From assembly GCA_032717465.1 (NCBI GenBank), contig CM064713.1, forward strand, positions 8,780,339 to 8,844,338: a DNA stretch of 64,000 bases, given 5' to 3'. A program made the position numbers and the translations under genes. The notes under the pieces were generated by a model, which saw only the letters and a list, made by a program, of their open reading frames with translations, was not told the DNA's origin and did not search any database. This document shows positions 35,366 to 47,044 of the stretch, in pieces (the first letter of the stretch is position 1; the number at the start of each line of letters is the position of its first letter). This DNA is from Coenobita brevimanus. Taxonomy: Eukaryota; Arthropoda; Malacostraca; Decapoda; Coenobitidae.

Positions 35366-36997
35366 TCAATCATTTCCTGTGGCACCCCACGGGATGCATA
35401 GGGCCTCAATGAACTCTCTCCACCAATATTTGTCTCTTGCCATCTCCTTCAGGTCCCACCAACACTCCTCTCCTGCTTCTTTTTTCATTGTCCTCAACCA
35501 GGTTTCCCTCGGCCTACCTCTACCTCTTCTTCCTCTAGCAATCCACTCTGGCACATCCTGTATTAAACAACCTTCTTTTCTGTATATGTGCCCCAGCCAC
35601 TTCCAGCGAGACAGTCTCACATATTCATTAACTGGTTCCACTCTCGTAATATCCCTTACTCTTTCATTTGTAACTCTGTCTTGCCACTTTACCCCAAGAA
35701 TCCTTCTCAGTATTTTATTCTCAAATCCTAATACTTTCTGATCTGTTGCAATTGTACTGTACCATGACTCATGCCCGTAAATTAAAATTGGTCTAACCAT
35801 GGACTTGTAAATTTTCACTTTAGTATGTACCGAAAGCATATTATTATTCCAAACAGATTTCAACATTCCAACAGCTCGCCAAGCCTGTCTAATCCTCTCC
35901 TCAATTTCATTGTTTAATGATCCATTAGATGATACAATCGTTCCCAGATATTTAAAGTTTTCTACATTCTTCACCACATTATTCCCAATTACACAATCGA
36001 TTTGGTTCTCCACGTTCATATTAATAATTTCAGTCTTTCCACAATTTATTACCAATCCCACTTTTTCTCCTTCCTCCACCAGACAATCGAGCACCCTCTG
36101 CATCTCGTAAATACTTACGCAAATCAGAACAATATCATCAGCATAGTCCAAATCCATCAGCTTCTTATTTTCTGTCCAGTTAATTCCTGCACCTGTTCTC
36201 CTTACAACCTTTTTCATAACATAATCCATAACCAAAACAAACAACAATGGCGAAAGAACTCCTCCTTGAATCACTCCTGACCTAACTTGAAATGGATCAC
36301 TCAAAGAACCACCCACCATTACCTTACAAAAAGTACCTTCATGCAGGCTTCTAATAATATTTACAAACTTTTCTGGTATACCATAGAATCTCATAATTTT
36401 CAACATAGCTCCACGTGAAACATTATCAAACGCCTTTTCAAAATCCACAAAACACATGTTAAGTGGCATTTTCATCTCATTAGCTTGTTGCATTAGATGC
36501 CTTACAATAAAAATCTGATCATTACAACCTCGACCCTTTCTAAATCCCGCTTGTTCTTCTCTTAAAATTTTATCAATTACTGGCTCTATTCTGTTCAACA
36601 AGATTTTGGAAAAGACTTTTGCAACTACAGGTGTCAAAGTTATCCCCCTCCAATTGCCACACACACTTAAATCTCCCTTTTTTGGTATTTTTATAATCAC
36701 TCCATTTTTCCACTCTTCTGGAATTCCACCATTATCCCAAGCCACATTAAAAAGTTTCAAAAGCGCATTCATCAACTCGTCATTTTCCACCTTAAGCATT
36801 TCAGGGAATATTCCATCCTCACCTGGAGCCTTAAAATTCTTTAACTCCTTTATAGATTTTGCTACCTCTTCCAAAGTTATATCCCCTGTTTCTATCTGCA
36901 AATCTCTCTCGGCTGGCAAAATGTCCTCTTCAGCTGGGATTGGTCTATTTAGAACAGATTCAAAGTGCTCTTTCCATCTTCCTTTTATATCAAACAT
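35366..36997 (-). CDS. RTE reverse transcriptase, 543 residues, open (5' part missing)
   Basis: Open from an internal Met (FDIKGRWKEHFESVLNRP) to the stop at 35366. RT motifs: KAPGEDGIFPEMLK, WRGITLTPVVAKVFSKIL, EEQAGFRKGRGCNDQIF, CFVDFEKAFDNVSR, SGVIQGGVLSPLLFVLVMD and DLDYADDIVLI (catalytic). The C-terminus has YKSMVRPILIYGHESW, LRRILGVKWQDRVTNERV and RWKWLGHIYRKE, all RTE hallmarks. The endonuclease is absent apart from linker sequence in the inverted piece. No stops over 1.63 kb, so the insertion is young, yet the protein is incomplete. Confidence 0.88.
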   Translation of the reverse strand: MFDIKGRWKEHFESVLNRPIPAEEDILPAERDLQIETGDITLEEVAKSIKELKNFKAPGEDGIFPEMLKVENDELMNALLKLFNVAWDNGGIPEEWKNGVIIKIPKKGDLSVCGNWRGITLTPVVAKVFSKILLNRIEPVIDKILREEQAGFRKGRGCNDQIFIVRHLMQQANEMKMPLNMCFVDFEKAFDNVSRGAMLKIMRFYGIPEKFVNIIRSLHEGTFCKVMVGGSLSDPFQVRSGVIQGGVLSPLLFVLVMDYVMKKVVRRTGAGINWTENKKLMDLDYADDIVLICVSIYEMQRVLDCLVEEGEKVGLVINCGKTEIINMNVENQIDCVIGNNVVKNVENFKYLGTIVSSNGSLNNEIEERIRQAWRAVGMLKSVWNNNMLSVHTKVKIYKSMVRPILIYGHESWYSTIATDQKVLGFENKILRRILGVKWQDRVTNERVRDITRVEPVNEYVRLSRWKWLGHIYRKEGCLIQDVPEWIARGRRGRGRPRETWLRTMKKEAGEECWWDLKEMARDKYWWREFIEALCIPWGATGND

Positions 36998-37258
36998 GTT
37001 GATGGCCAGGTAGTTGAAGTACTTAGAGCAAAGTACTGGAGTTTACATTCTGAAGTAAAAAGACTCGTTAGACGTGATAAGAGGAGACTATATGATGAAA
37101 AGGCGACAGAGACAGAAATTAAATTAAGTAAAAATGACGGTCAGAGCACAAGAGTAGCGTATCAGGCCATAAAGGAGTTAACTGGGACTGAAAGGAGAAG
37201 GAAGGAAATACCTGTACGAGATAGAAATGGTAATTTGATGACAAATTTTAAGAAATAA
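36994..37258 (+). pseudogene. Inverted endonuclease-RT linker of the RTE element
   Basis: Reads HVDGQVVEVLRAKYWSLHSE…RRDKRRLYDEKATETEIKLS…VAYQAIKELTGTERRRKEIP…NGNLMTNFKK. This is the linker that normally precedes KGRWKEHF, but it lies on the opposite strand from the RT. This is the layout produced by twin priming. Confidence 0.8.
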
Positions 37259-39042
37259 AAATAAAAAACACCGACCTACGTTGAGATTTTTTAATTTTTA
37301 GTTTATTCTTTTTATGCAAGGAAGAAAGAACCAAATGCCAGAAGCTCGCTTTTTTTTTTTTTCCCTCCAAGACAAACAAAATAACAGAGAACCAAATTCA
37401 AGATCCATTCATTTCAAGATTGTACTATCCAGTCAAAGTAAAGGTAAAGTTAGTCCCTCGAATCAGAAAAACAAACAAATTTGCATTCTTCCAATAAATA
37501 CACACAATCTGCGAAAAAAAAAAAAAAAAATCAGGTTAGTGGGTATTAACTCAAGACTGTGATGTAATGGACCTACTGTAACAGAGTCATGACTTAAAAA
37601 CAAGAAAAAATGTTTATTCATGATTTCATCTACCAGCTTATCACACATTTTAAGTAACAAGAGGTAGCAGAGTGAGGGGATACCATGTTGTTATACATTA
37701 CAGCAAGATCTATTCAGCCATAATTTCAAAATCATCTGCTGAAACTACTGACTACCGTATATACCTTCACCTTAGAAATGAATCCTACATTAAAATGACC
37801 CTTCGGTTACTTTATCATCCACTCACACAATCTAAGGTTATTGTCAGGGCAATTCACAGTAAAACTGCCGAAATCAATTGTGCCAAAATACTATAAAGTC
37901 TGTTGATTCAAGTTCACCAGTTCGCAAATGGGGTTAAGCCTCATCGCACACACAGGAATAACCGAGCACAGCAGCTTGCAAGGAAGCAAACTGCGTCAGC
38001 TTGTAGGCTATCCGGGACGAGGAAAAAACATCTTAGACCTTGTTTTGGTAAAATCAGAAAACATAGTGAGTCCTGTTACAGTAAGAGAAAATTGATACCA
38101 GTGATCTTCATATGGTCACATTCAAGTGTAATTAAAATGAACACAGTGCAGTGGCTAGTATTAAGATAGTGTCCGATTGCAAAACAGTTGATTTTAAATA
38201 GTTAATATAATAATAATAATAATAATAATCAGCCACAGGACATTGCACTGGCATGACCATTCAGTACGGTGAACCGATGGTACGGTACCGTAGGGTGGGC
38301 GCAGGGTAGGATGTGGAGGTTTGGTTCCTGGATGGACGCCGCATGTGTGTCTACACCCATTTAACAGGGACACCAGAGCAGGCTCCACATTTGGTTGTAC
38401 ATATACTACCCATCGCTGTAAAAAGCTTCTTGGATTGCGAGAAATTATAAGGTTTGTCACTCAGTGTACACAGCACAGCATCAAGTGAGTTGATGATGGT
38501 CGTCACCAACTCCCACCAAGACAGACTGGTAAATATATTAGATCCAAATGATGGAGCACTGATGCTTAAGACTGTCATTTAGCACAAAAGAAAAAAAAAA
38601 TCCCACACAGGATCAGTGCGACAAAAGTAGATATGATAATCTTGCAATATGCCAAACTAGTCCATGTTGTTGTCTGGTTCACAAAATTATACACACCTCA
38701 CGAGAAAAAGGTAAATTTGCTGACAAATTGCTGGAACTTGTTATGAAGAGACGTTGCGGTGGACTGGTACTTTACCTATAACTATACATAAACTGTAACA
38801 ACGTAAGGGTAAACTTGTGTACTGAATATGAACTGAAAAAAAGTGAAGTTCAAAGCTTCAGTAATAGAGCAGTTGTTCATCCTTCTAGGTACGACTTTTG
38901 GGGATCTTTTCCTTTCTCTCCAGACTGATCAGAGGGAGCAGAGAGGTGGCCACGCGACAGAGAAGGAAAGATAACAAACTTATCAAAAGGGTACAGAATT
39001 AATGTCAGTCCAGTCCAAGGTTGAAGATAAGACATGCGTAAA
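37259..39042. other. No gene recognised
   Basis: Contains a T run (about 37350-37362), an A run (about 37515-37530) and (AAT)n at about 38206-38230. Open frames are short and without recognisable motifs. Confidence 0.5.
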
Positions 39043-39083
<41 letters not shown>

Positions 39084-39124
39084 TAGATAGATAGATAGAT
39101 AGACAGATAGATAGATAGATAGAC

Positions 39125-39203
<79 letters not shown>

Positions 39204-39219
39204 TATATATATATATATA
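39043..39219. repeat. (TA)n-(TAGA)n-(TA)n compound microsatellite
   Basis: Lies directly upstream of the RTE-like element's first recognisable codons. Confidence 0.95.
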
Positions 39220-39223
39220 GGAC

Positions 39224-40573
39224 ATGGTAATTAGAACTTGGAATGCAAGGGGAGCGAATGATGAGGTGAAAGAGAGAGAGATTGTCCAGGTGCTTGAGGG
39301 TGCGAAAGTGGATGTATGTAGAATAACTGAAACAAAATGGAGAGGAGAAAGTGTGAGAGAATGGGAGTATGGATGGGGTATATGTGCAGAAGTAGGTGAG
39401 AATGAGAGGGCAAAGGAAGGAGTATGTATAGTTGTGAGTAAAAGATGGAAGAGGAGCATAAGACAGTATGGATCAGTTGAGTCAAGGATTGTGTGGGTAA
39501 AGTTGAAAGTTGGAATACAAATGTGGGCGATTGTGTGTGTGTATGCACCAACGCAAGATCGTGCTAGAAGAGTGAGAGAAGAGTTCTGGACAAATGCAGA
39601 AGTGTGCATGGAAAAGTCTGGAAGGAATGAGAGAGTGTTTTTGATTGGTGATATGAATGGTAAAGTTGGGAATGTGAAGGTGGATGGAATAGTTGGTGAG
39701 TGGGGTGTGCCTGCTGAGATAGATGAGAATGGGAGTGCGTTAGTGGACATTTGTGCTGGAAGGAGGTTGGTGATAGCCAATACCCTCTTTAGGCATAAAA
39801 TTATCCACAGGTATACATGGCGAGTGATGAGAAGGGTGGGTGGTGAACTGAATGAAAGGAAGGCAATGATTGATTATGTGTCTGTGGATGAAAGGATGCG
39901 AAGATGTGTAAAGGATGCAAGAGGGTATAGAGGTTGGGGGAGTGGACTTTCTGACCACTACTTGGTGGTGACCAGAATTAGAATGCAAGTAAGATGGAGG
40001 AATAGAAGAAGGGAAAGACGAGAGGAAGGAGTAGTTGCAAGGAGAGTTGAAAGGTTACAAGAGGATGAGAAAAAGGCAGAGTATAAGAGAGAAGTGAAGG
40101 AACGATTGGGCAAATATGAATTGGAGCAGATGGGAGACGTGGAAGGTGTGTGTAAGATATTTACAGAAGAAATATGTGCAGCATGTGATGTGGTGTGTGG
40201 AAGGAAGAGAAGACGGAGGGGGGTGCAAGGAACAGCGTGGTGGACTGAAGAGGTGAAACAGGCTGTGGCACAAAAGAAGAAAGCATACAATGAATGGATG
40301 AGAAATAGGAGCGTGGAAGAAGTTGAGAGGTGGAAAAGAGAGTTATATGTAGAAAGAAAGAGAGAGATGAAAAGATTAGTAAGAGAGAGTAAGAACAGAG
40401 TGGATGAGGAATTTGGAAGGAATTTGAGTGTAAAGTGGAGGGACTGTAAGAAAGTGTTCTGGAGAGAGGTGAAAAGAGTAAGACAGGGTGGAAGTGAAGT
40501 TAGCAGGGGAGTGAAAGATAAAAATGGTAGATTACTAGTGGAGAAGGGAGAAAAAGTGAGCAGATGGAGAGAA
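39224..40573 (+). pseudogene. Plus-copy endonuclease and linker
   Basis: Open from about 39224 to the insertion point. Endonuclease motifs: [62 protein letters not shown] and the catalytic GLSDHYLVVTR. Then a basic linker with GTAWWTEEVKQAVAQKKKAY and FGRNLSVKWRDCKKVF. The open frame runs on into the insert's antisense sequence (to 40849), which is not real coding. The copy is otherwise well preserved. Confidence 0.85.
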
Positions 40574-43500
40574 CTATCTATCTATGTATCTATAGCCCGA
40601 CGCCCTAATCCCGCAAAGGGTGGCTGCAGACAAAACGCCTCCAAGTCACTCTGTCACCCACCATTTGACTACCCTCCCCCCAACTCACCCCCTCCTCCCT
40701 CATATACCTCTCGACTCCATCCCTCCACCTCATCCTCGGTCTACCCCTCCCTCTCCCTTCCTCCACCTCACCTACATACACCCTCTTGGTCAGTTTTTCA
40801 TTCTCCATTCTCTCCACATGTCCAAACCACCTCAGTGTATTTCTCCTAATCCTCTCAACCACATCCACATCTACCCTACAGCGTTCCTTCACTTCTTCAT
40901 TCATCAACCTGTCCCTCCACGTCACTCCACATGCTCCTCTCAAGTAACTCATTTCCACTGCTCTCACTCTTGACTTGTTCCCCTCTTGCAAGGTCCATGC
41001 CTCGCTTCCATACGTCAGGGTAGGGATCACAATACCATCATGCAGTGACTTCTTAGCTTCCATACTCACCTCCCTATCTCTCATCATTGCTTTCAGTGTA
41101 CCAACAACCTTCCTTCCCTGCTGTACCCTTTTATGTACTTCATCCCCCAAAGTTCCATCCTTACTCATCACACTACCCAAGTACTTCAATGCACTCACAT
41201 TCTCCATATCCTCACCATCCAACCTCACTGCACACTCTGTGACTTCATTCCTCTCAAACACCATAACTTTACTTTTGTTTACATTAACTTTCAGCTTCCT
41301 CCTCCTACACAATGTCCCAAATTCATTCACCAAACCTTGCAACTCCCATTCATCTTCACTCAATAATACTGTATCATCAGCAAACAGCAACACCGGAAGC
41401 TTCCATATCTCACCCTCATTCATTAGGGCCAGCCCACATCCACTGCCCTACCTTGCACCTCCTTTACAACCCCATCCATATATATATCAAACAGCCATGG
41501 AGACATCACACAACCCTGTTTCAGTCCCACACTGAGATCAAAGAACTCACTCAGCTCACCATCCACTCGCAACGTAGCCCTAGCTCCCTCGTACATACTC
41601 TTCACAGCACTCAACAATTTCCCCTCCACTCCATATATTCTTAATACCTTCCACATACCTTGCCTATCTATTCTGTCATAAGCTTTCTCCAAGTCCATGA
41701 AAGCAGCATACACTTTCCTTCCCTTCTCTAGATACTTCTCCACTAAACATCTTAGAACAAATATCTGATCTACACACCCTTTTCCCTTTCTAAATCCCCC
41801 TTGTTCTTCTCCAACTAGCTCCTCTGTCATATGCCTAACCCTATCAATGAGTATTCTACCATATATTTTACCAGTCACACTAAGAAGGCAAATACCCCTA
41901 TGGTTACCACATACTTCTCTCTCCCCTTTTCCTTTGTACAGAGGAACAATTATACCTGATTTCAAGTCCTCTGGAACCCTTCCCTCTTCCCAAGCCAATC
42001 AACACAACTTCCATATCCACTCCACAACAATCTCACCCCCATACCTAAGCATTTCACCACACACTCCATCAATTCCTGGGGCCTTTCCCAGCTTAATCTT
42101 CTTCATCGCTTCCACTACTTCCGCCCTACTGATCTCTTCCTCCCTCCTCTCATCTCTTCTTCTCCCAGCCATTCCCCAACCACTTATACTCACACTGCTC
42201 TCACTCTCTACATTCAACAAATCCTCAAAGTGCTCCTTCCATCTCCTCAATTTCTCTCTCTTCTCCACCAACAATCTATTATTCCTATCTTTCACTCCCC
42301 TATTATTTCCCCTTTCACACTGCCTTACTTTCTTTACCTCCTTCCAAAACAATTTCTTACTCTCCCTCCATTTCACACTCAAATTCCTCCCAAACTCTTC
42401 ATCCACTTTCTTCTTACTCTCCTTCACCAGTCTCTTAACCTCCCTTCTCCTGCTCACATATACCTCTCTCTTCTCTCTCTCATCTTCTCCCCTACCTCTA
42501 CTCGCCAACCATTCACCATATGCCTTCTTCTTTTGTTCTACAGCTCGTTTCACCTCATCATTCCACCATGCTGTCCCTTGCACACCCTTGCATCTCCTCC
42601 TCACTCCACAAACCGCCTCACACGCTGCGCCTATCTCTTCCGTGAATATCTTACATACGTCTTCCACCCCTTCCATTTGCTCTAGCTCATACCTTCCCAA
42701 TCTTTCTTCCACTACGCTCTTATACTCTGTCATTTTCTCACTATCTTGCAATTTCTCCACTCTTCTCACAGGAGCTGCTTCCTCCTGTCTTCCCCTTCTC
42801 CTCCTCAACCACTTTCTTTGCATCTTTACTTTGGCCATCACTAAGTGATGGTCCGAGACTCCATTCCCCCACCCTCTCCACACTCTTGCATCCAACACTT
42901 GTCTTCTCATTCGCTCATCCACACACACGTAGTCTATCATTGCCTTTCGTTCAACAAGTTCACCATCCATCCTCCTCATTACTCTCCATGTATACCGGTG
43001 GATCCTCTTATGACGAAAGTAGGTGTTGGCTATTGCAAACCCCTTACAAGCACAGATGTCCACCAAAGCACTACCATTCCCATCTACTTCAGCTAGCACA
43101 CCCCACTGACCAACCACTCCATCCACTCGTATATTCCCAACTTTGCCATTCATGTCTCCAATCAACAGCACTCTCTCGCTTCTCTCAAACTTGTCCATAC
43201 ATGCTTCTACTCTCGCCCAAAACTCATCTTTCACTCTTGCCACTCGATCCTCTGTTGAAGAATACACACATACAATCGCCCATGCTTGTATACCTACTTT
43301 CATCCTCACCCATACAATCCTTGCACCCACTGTTCCATACTCTCTTATATTCTCCTTCCACTTCTTGCTTATCATCAGACATACTCCCTCTCTTGCCCTC
43401 TCATTCTCACTGACTCCTGCACATATACCTACACCATATTCCCATTGTCTCACCCTTTCACCTTTCCATTTAGTTTCAGTCAATCCACATATATCCACTT

Positions 43501-43771
43501 TTGCATCCTCAAGCACCTGAACAATCTCTCTCTCTTTCACTTCATCATTCACTCCTCTCACATTCCATGTTCCCACCCTAAGAATGTCCTTTGTCCGTTC
43601 CTTAGTCGTCAACGTATGGTCTGTCCGGGTCCGAGGCACTTTATTCGCTTTTTTAGTTCTTTTTACGGGGTGGGGCACTAACCCACCACCAACCCTTTTA
43701 GTCGCCTCGTACGACAAGCAGGGATACTGGGGGAGTATTCTTGAAACCCCCCTACCCCCAGGGGGGGGGAG
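40574..43771 (-). mobile_element. RTE-like LINE (minus copy), nearly complete, inserted in the plus copy
   Basis: 3' end at the left with a short (GATA)-type tail (complement of ctatctatctatgtatctat at 40574-40593), 5' end near 43771 in a C/G-homopolymer-rich leader. It contains endonuclease, linker and full RT in one frame apart from one stop and one single-base frameshift. A direct repeat GGGGAGTATTCTTG occurs at about 43732 and 43769, near its 5' boundary. Confidence 0.9.
40605..43717 (-). pseudogene. Minus-copy endonuclease-reverse transcriptase (one stop, one frameshift)
   Basis: Starts about 43717 (N-terminus PHPVKRTKKANKVPRT, then LRVGTWNVRGVNDEVKE). Endonuclease: [42 protein letters not shown] and GVSDHHLV. 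RT: LGKAPGIDGVCGEML, LYKGKGEREVCGNHRGICLL, GGFRKGKGCVDQIF, FMDLEKAYDRIDR, GLKQGCVMSPWLFDIYMDG and LLFADDTVLLSED. The C-terminus has [17 protein letters not shown] and [19 protein letters not shown] at 41999-42001 replaces the Arg codon seen in the plus copy; a one-base loss near 41,430 shifts the frame before the FADD box. About 1,035 residues in all. Confidence 0.9.
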
Positions 43772-43776
43772 TATTC

Positions 43777-45329
43777 TTGTTGAACGTAGAGGATGGAAGT
43801 AATGCGAGTATAAGTGGCTGAGGAATGGCTGGGAGAAGGAGGGAGGTGAGAAGACAGGAAGAAATCAGTAGGATATAAGTTGTGGAAGCAATGAAGAAAG
43901 TTAAATCGGGGAAAGACCCAGGAATTGATGGAGTGTGTGGTGAAATGCTGAAGCATGGGGGAGAGATAGTAGTAGAATGGATGTGGAAGATGTGCAGATT
44001 GGCCTGGGAGGAAGGTAGAGTCCCGGAGGATTGGAAGTCTGGTATAATTATTCCCTTGTACAAAGGAAAAGGGGAAAAAGAAGTGTGTGGTAATCATAGG
44101 GGCATTTGTTTTCTTTGTATAATAGGAAAAGTGTATGGTAGGATACTTATAGACAGAGTTAGAGAAAGAACAGAGAAATTAGTTGGAGAAGAACAGGGAG
44201 GCTTTAGGAAGGGAAGAGGTTGTGTAGATCAGATATTCATTCTTAGATCTTTAGTGGAAAAGTTTCTAGAGAAGGGAAAGAAGTTGTATGCGGCTTTCAT
44301 GGATTTGGAGAAAGCATATGACAGGGTGGATAGACAAGGATTGTGGAAAGTGTTAAGAATATATGGAGTAGATGGGAAGTTGTTGAATGCTGTGAAGAGT
44401 ATGTACGATGCTGCGAAGGCTGCAGTGCGTGTGGATGGTGAACTAAGTGGTAAATGGATGGGGTAATAAAAGAGGTACAAGGTAGGGTAGTGGATGTTGG
44501 AGTGGCCCTGGTGAGAGAGGATAGTGTCTGGAAACTCCCTGTACTGTTGTTTGCAGATGATACTGTGTTGTTGAGTGAAGACGAAGGGGAGCTGCAAGGC
44601 TTGGTGGATGAGTTTGAGAGAGTGTGTAAGAAACAGAATCTAAAGGTGAATGTAGGGAAGAGTAAAGTGATGGTCTTTGAGAGAGGTGAAGTCAGTGAAT
44701 GTACAGCGAGGTTGGATGGTGAGGAATTAGAAAATGTGAGTACGTTTAAGTACTTGGGTAGTGTGATGAGTAAGGATGGAGGTTTGGAGGGTGATGTGCT
44801 TGAAAGGGTACAGCAGAGAAGAAAGGTTGCTGGTTCTTTGAAAGCAGTGATAAAAAACAGGGAAGTGAGCATGGAAGTGAAAAAGTTACTACATGACAGT
44901 ATTGTGATACCAACTCTAACGTACGGAACTGAAGCTTGGACATTGTTGGAAGGACACAAGTCAAGAGTGAGAAAAGTGGAAATGAGTTATTTAAGGGGAG
45001 CCTGTGGAGTCACGTGGAGAGACAGGCTGACGAATGAGGATATAAAGGAGCGTTGTGGTGTTGATGTGGATGTGATAGGAAGCGTTATGTGGAACACACT
45101 GAGGTGGTTTGGCCATGTGGAGAGGATGGAAGGTGAAAGACTGACGAAGAGAGTGTATGTGAGTGAGGTGGAGGGAGGAAGAGGGAGGGGGAGGCCGAGG
45201 ATGAGATGGAGGGATGGGGTGGAGAGGTATATGAGAGAGGGGGGTGTGAGTTGGGAGCAGGGCAGTGAAACGGCGGGGGACAGGGCGACTTGGAGGCGAT
45301 TTATTTGTGGCCACTCCAAACGGGATTGA
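43777..45329 (+). pseudogene. Plus-copy reverse transcriptase with internal deletion
   Basis: Resumes after the insert with LLNVE-type sequence and contains PGIDGVCGEML, LYKGKGEKEVCGNHRG, GGFRKGRGCVDQIF, FMDLEKAYDRVDR and, after a break near 44,448, VLLFADDTVLLSEDE (about 44,545) through to the C-terminus. Compared with the minus copy, about 70 bases are missing at 44,448, removing the QGCVMSPWLF motif, so this RT is dead irrespective of the insertion. Two further stops lie near 43,825 and 43,878. Confidence 0.85.
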
Positions 45330-45338
45330 GGCGTCTGG

Positions 45339-45340
<2 letters not shown>

Positions 45341-45420
<80 letters not shown>

Positions 45421-45428
45421 ATATATAT

Positions 45429-45492
<64 letters not shown>

Positions 45493-45515
45493 ATATCTAT
45501 ATATATAAATATATC

Positions 45516-45547
<32 letters not shown>

Positions 45548-45548
45548 T
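45341..45548. repeat. (TA)n microsatellite at the LINE 3' end
   Basis: Starts directly at GGCAATA of the RTE-like 3' end; about 200 bp with minor interruptions. It may have expanded from the element's own tail. Confidence 0.93.
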
Positions 45549-46585
45549 GATATACTATGTAAATGATAATGTATGATATATATACAAAATGATTACTGAA
45601 GAAAATGGGATATAGTAGTCTATAATAATATTGTATATTGCATATAAAATTATCTACATACCGGTACCTCTTAATCCATCCTTCTAAATCTGCAATCTCT
45701 CTCTCTCTCTCTCTTTGGTAATTTGCTGAGTCATCCTGCTGCAGCTGAGACACATTGCACTACATGGGAATGGGTGAGTTTGAAGGGTGAGCGGATGGTT
45801 TGATGGGTGTGTGTCTGATGCTGGAGGTTAATAGGTCCTGTGAAGAATAAGTCAGTGGGGAAAGTTGGTTCACTGGGGGACTAGGTATGGTATCCCTCTG
45901 GGGAAAGTAGACTTATCAGAGCAATAGATAAGTCTTCCATGGGAGTAAAACAGTTCCTTGGAAAAACATTACCATGAGGGATGTCGAAAGAATGTTCATG
46001 GAGAAAGTGGTATGCCTCCCCCATTCCAAATATAATGGCCCATGTTCATGGGAAGTACTGTAATCACTTATTTGGAGAGAAAATGGGCCAGTGAATGGAA
46101 CAGGATTGTTTAATGGAGGAATTTAAGTCAATGGTGCAAATGGTATGGCCGATATGGGAAGGAAATAGGTATATGGTATTTATGAGTCCATCTGGCGATA
46201 TACTGTAGGTCCATACAGACAAACGGATGGATAACAGGTTCAAGCAGCAAAAACAGATCCTTGAAGGAAATACAGTAGGTCCATGGGAGGAAACTGGTCC
46301 ACGTTAGGACCAGGAGAAACAGTTCCATAGGAAGTGGGTCTATTAGAAAAATTGGCTCATGGAAGGAATAGGTTCAATGATAAGAGGATAATTGCGTCAT
46401 CTTGAAGATATGTCCAAGGTAAAAATTGGTCCATGAAGAAACAGGTTCACGGTTGAAAATAACTCAGTAAGGGTTTATTCCCAAAGACTGTTGCTGAGAC
46501 GGGTATTACTGCCAATGATAATAACAGACCAGGAAATGTACTCGTGTTAACATCGATATTTGTGAACTGCGAAGTGAGAACAGTC

Positions 46586-46590
<5 letters not shown>
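45549..46590. repeat. No gene; degenerate 'ccatgggaaaa' minisatellite
   Basis: From about 45,820 to 46,450 there are recurring 'gtccatggg(a)ggaaa', 'ggaaaataggt(c)ca(t)' and 'gaaacaggttca' blocks, the reverse complement of the motif at 61.5-62.3 kb. (CT)n at about 45,697-45,714. No coding sequence seen. Confidence 0.55.

Positions 46591-46640
<50 letters not shown>
46591..46640. repeat. (GT)n tract 1
   Basis: 25 GT units directly at the 3' end of the SINE. Confidence 0.95.
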
Positions 46641-46643
<3 letters not shown>

Positions 46644-46884
46644 TCACCGAGTCGGTCGGATCATTTTGATGGTCGTGATCGTCAGCTTTTACCCTCCCGG
46701 AAGGGAGCTGAGAGCTCATATAGTCCGATCTAAGGGCAAGGCTGTGACCTTCACACAAACACACACCCGTCCCCTTGCTCAAAGGGGACAGTAACCACCC
46801 ACTTCGTCAGTGAGACTTTTCGCAACCTGAGCGAGGCGCGAACTCTCGTCCACCAGTTGGCAAGCGAGAGCGTTACCACTGCAC

Positions 46885-46886
<2 letters not shown>
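46641..46886 (-). mobile_element. tRNA-derived SINE with (AC)n tail
   Basis: In minus orientation it starts with a tRNA-like head (CTGGTGCAGTGGTAACGC A-box; CGAGAGTTCGCGCC B-box), continues about 190 bp of unrelated body and ends CTCGGTGAATT followed by (AC)n. It is bordered by (GT)n on both sides (plus strand). It lies immediately left of LINE copy B and in the same orientation. Confidence 0.8.
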
Positions 46887-46930
<44 letters not shown>

Positions 46931-46950
46931 CTGTATGTGTGTGTGTGTGT
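46887..46950. repeat. (GT)n tract 2, between SINE and LINE copy B
   Basis: Mostly pure GT with one interruption (gcctgtat). The right edge is the (AC)n tail of LINE copy B, the left edge the SINE head. Confidence 0.95.
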
Positions 46951-47044
46951 TCTTACCTAATTATTCTTACCTAACTGTATCTTTACAGGAATGAGTCAAG
47001 CCCGTACTGTCCCGTGTCTTAAACCATATTTATCGTACATATCC

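Larger units (their letters stand above)
35346..37258 (-). mobile_element. RTE-type LINE with inverted 5' segment
   Basis: Minus-strand 3' part (about 36995-35346) ending in a (GATT)n-type tail (complement of caatcaatcaatcaat at 35350-35371), typical of RTE elements. Right of it, about 36994-37258 is the next-upstream part of the same protein but on the plus strand. The two parts meet at their expected order (…NFKK before IKGRWKEHF). ACAAATTTT occurs immediately outside both ends (about 35341 and 37244), a possible duplication or priming microhomology. Confidence 0.83.
39220..45340 (+). mobile_element. RTE-like LINE (plus copy), split by an inverted copy of its own family
   Basis: Two collinear plus-strand parts: 39220-40573 (endonuclease and linker to …EKVSRWRE) and about 43777-45340 (from LLNVE… through RT to the 3' end …GCGTCTGGCAATA followed by (TA)n). 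In the related minus copy these two blocks are continuous (KLRRWKEHFEDLLNVE), so only about ten bases of target were lost. The intervening 40574-43771 is the minus copy. Confidence 0.88.

Noticed and set aside
41847..42848. 333-codon plus-strand open frame
   Set aside because: Antisense of the minus-copy RTE-like protein; its Leu/Ser/Pro-rich composition is what purine-rich coding gives on the other strand.
46830..46888. Functional tRNA gene (complement strand)
   Set aside because: The tRNA-like part continues into a non-tRNA body and an (AC)n tail; it is the head of a SINE.
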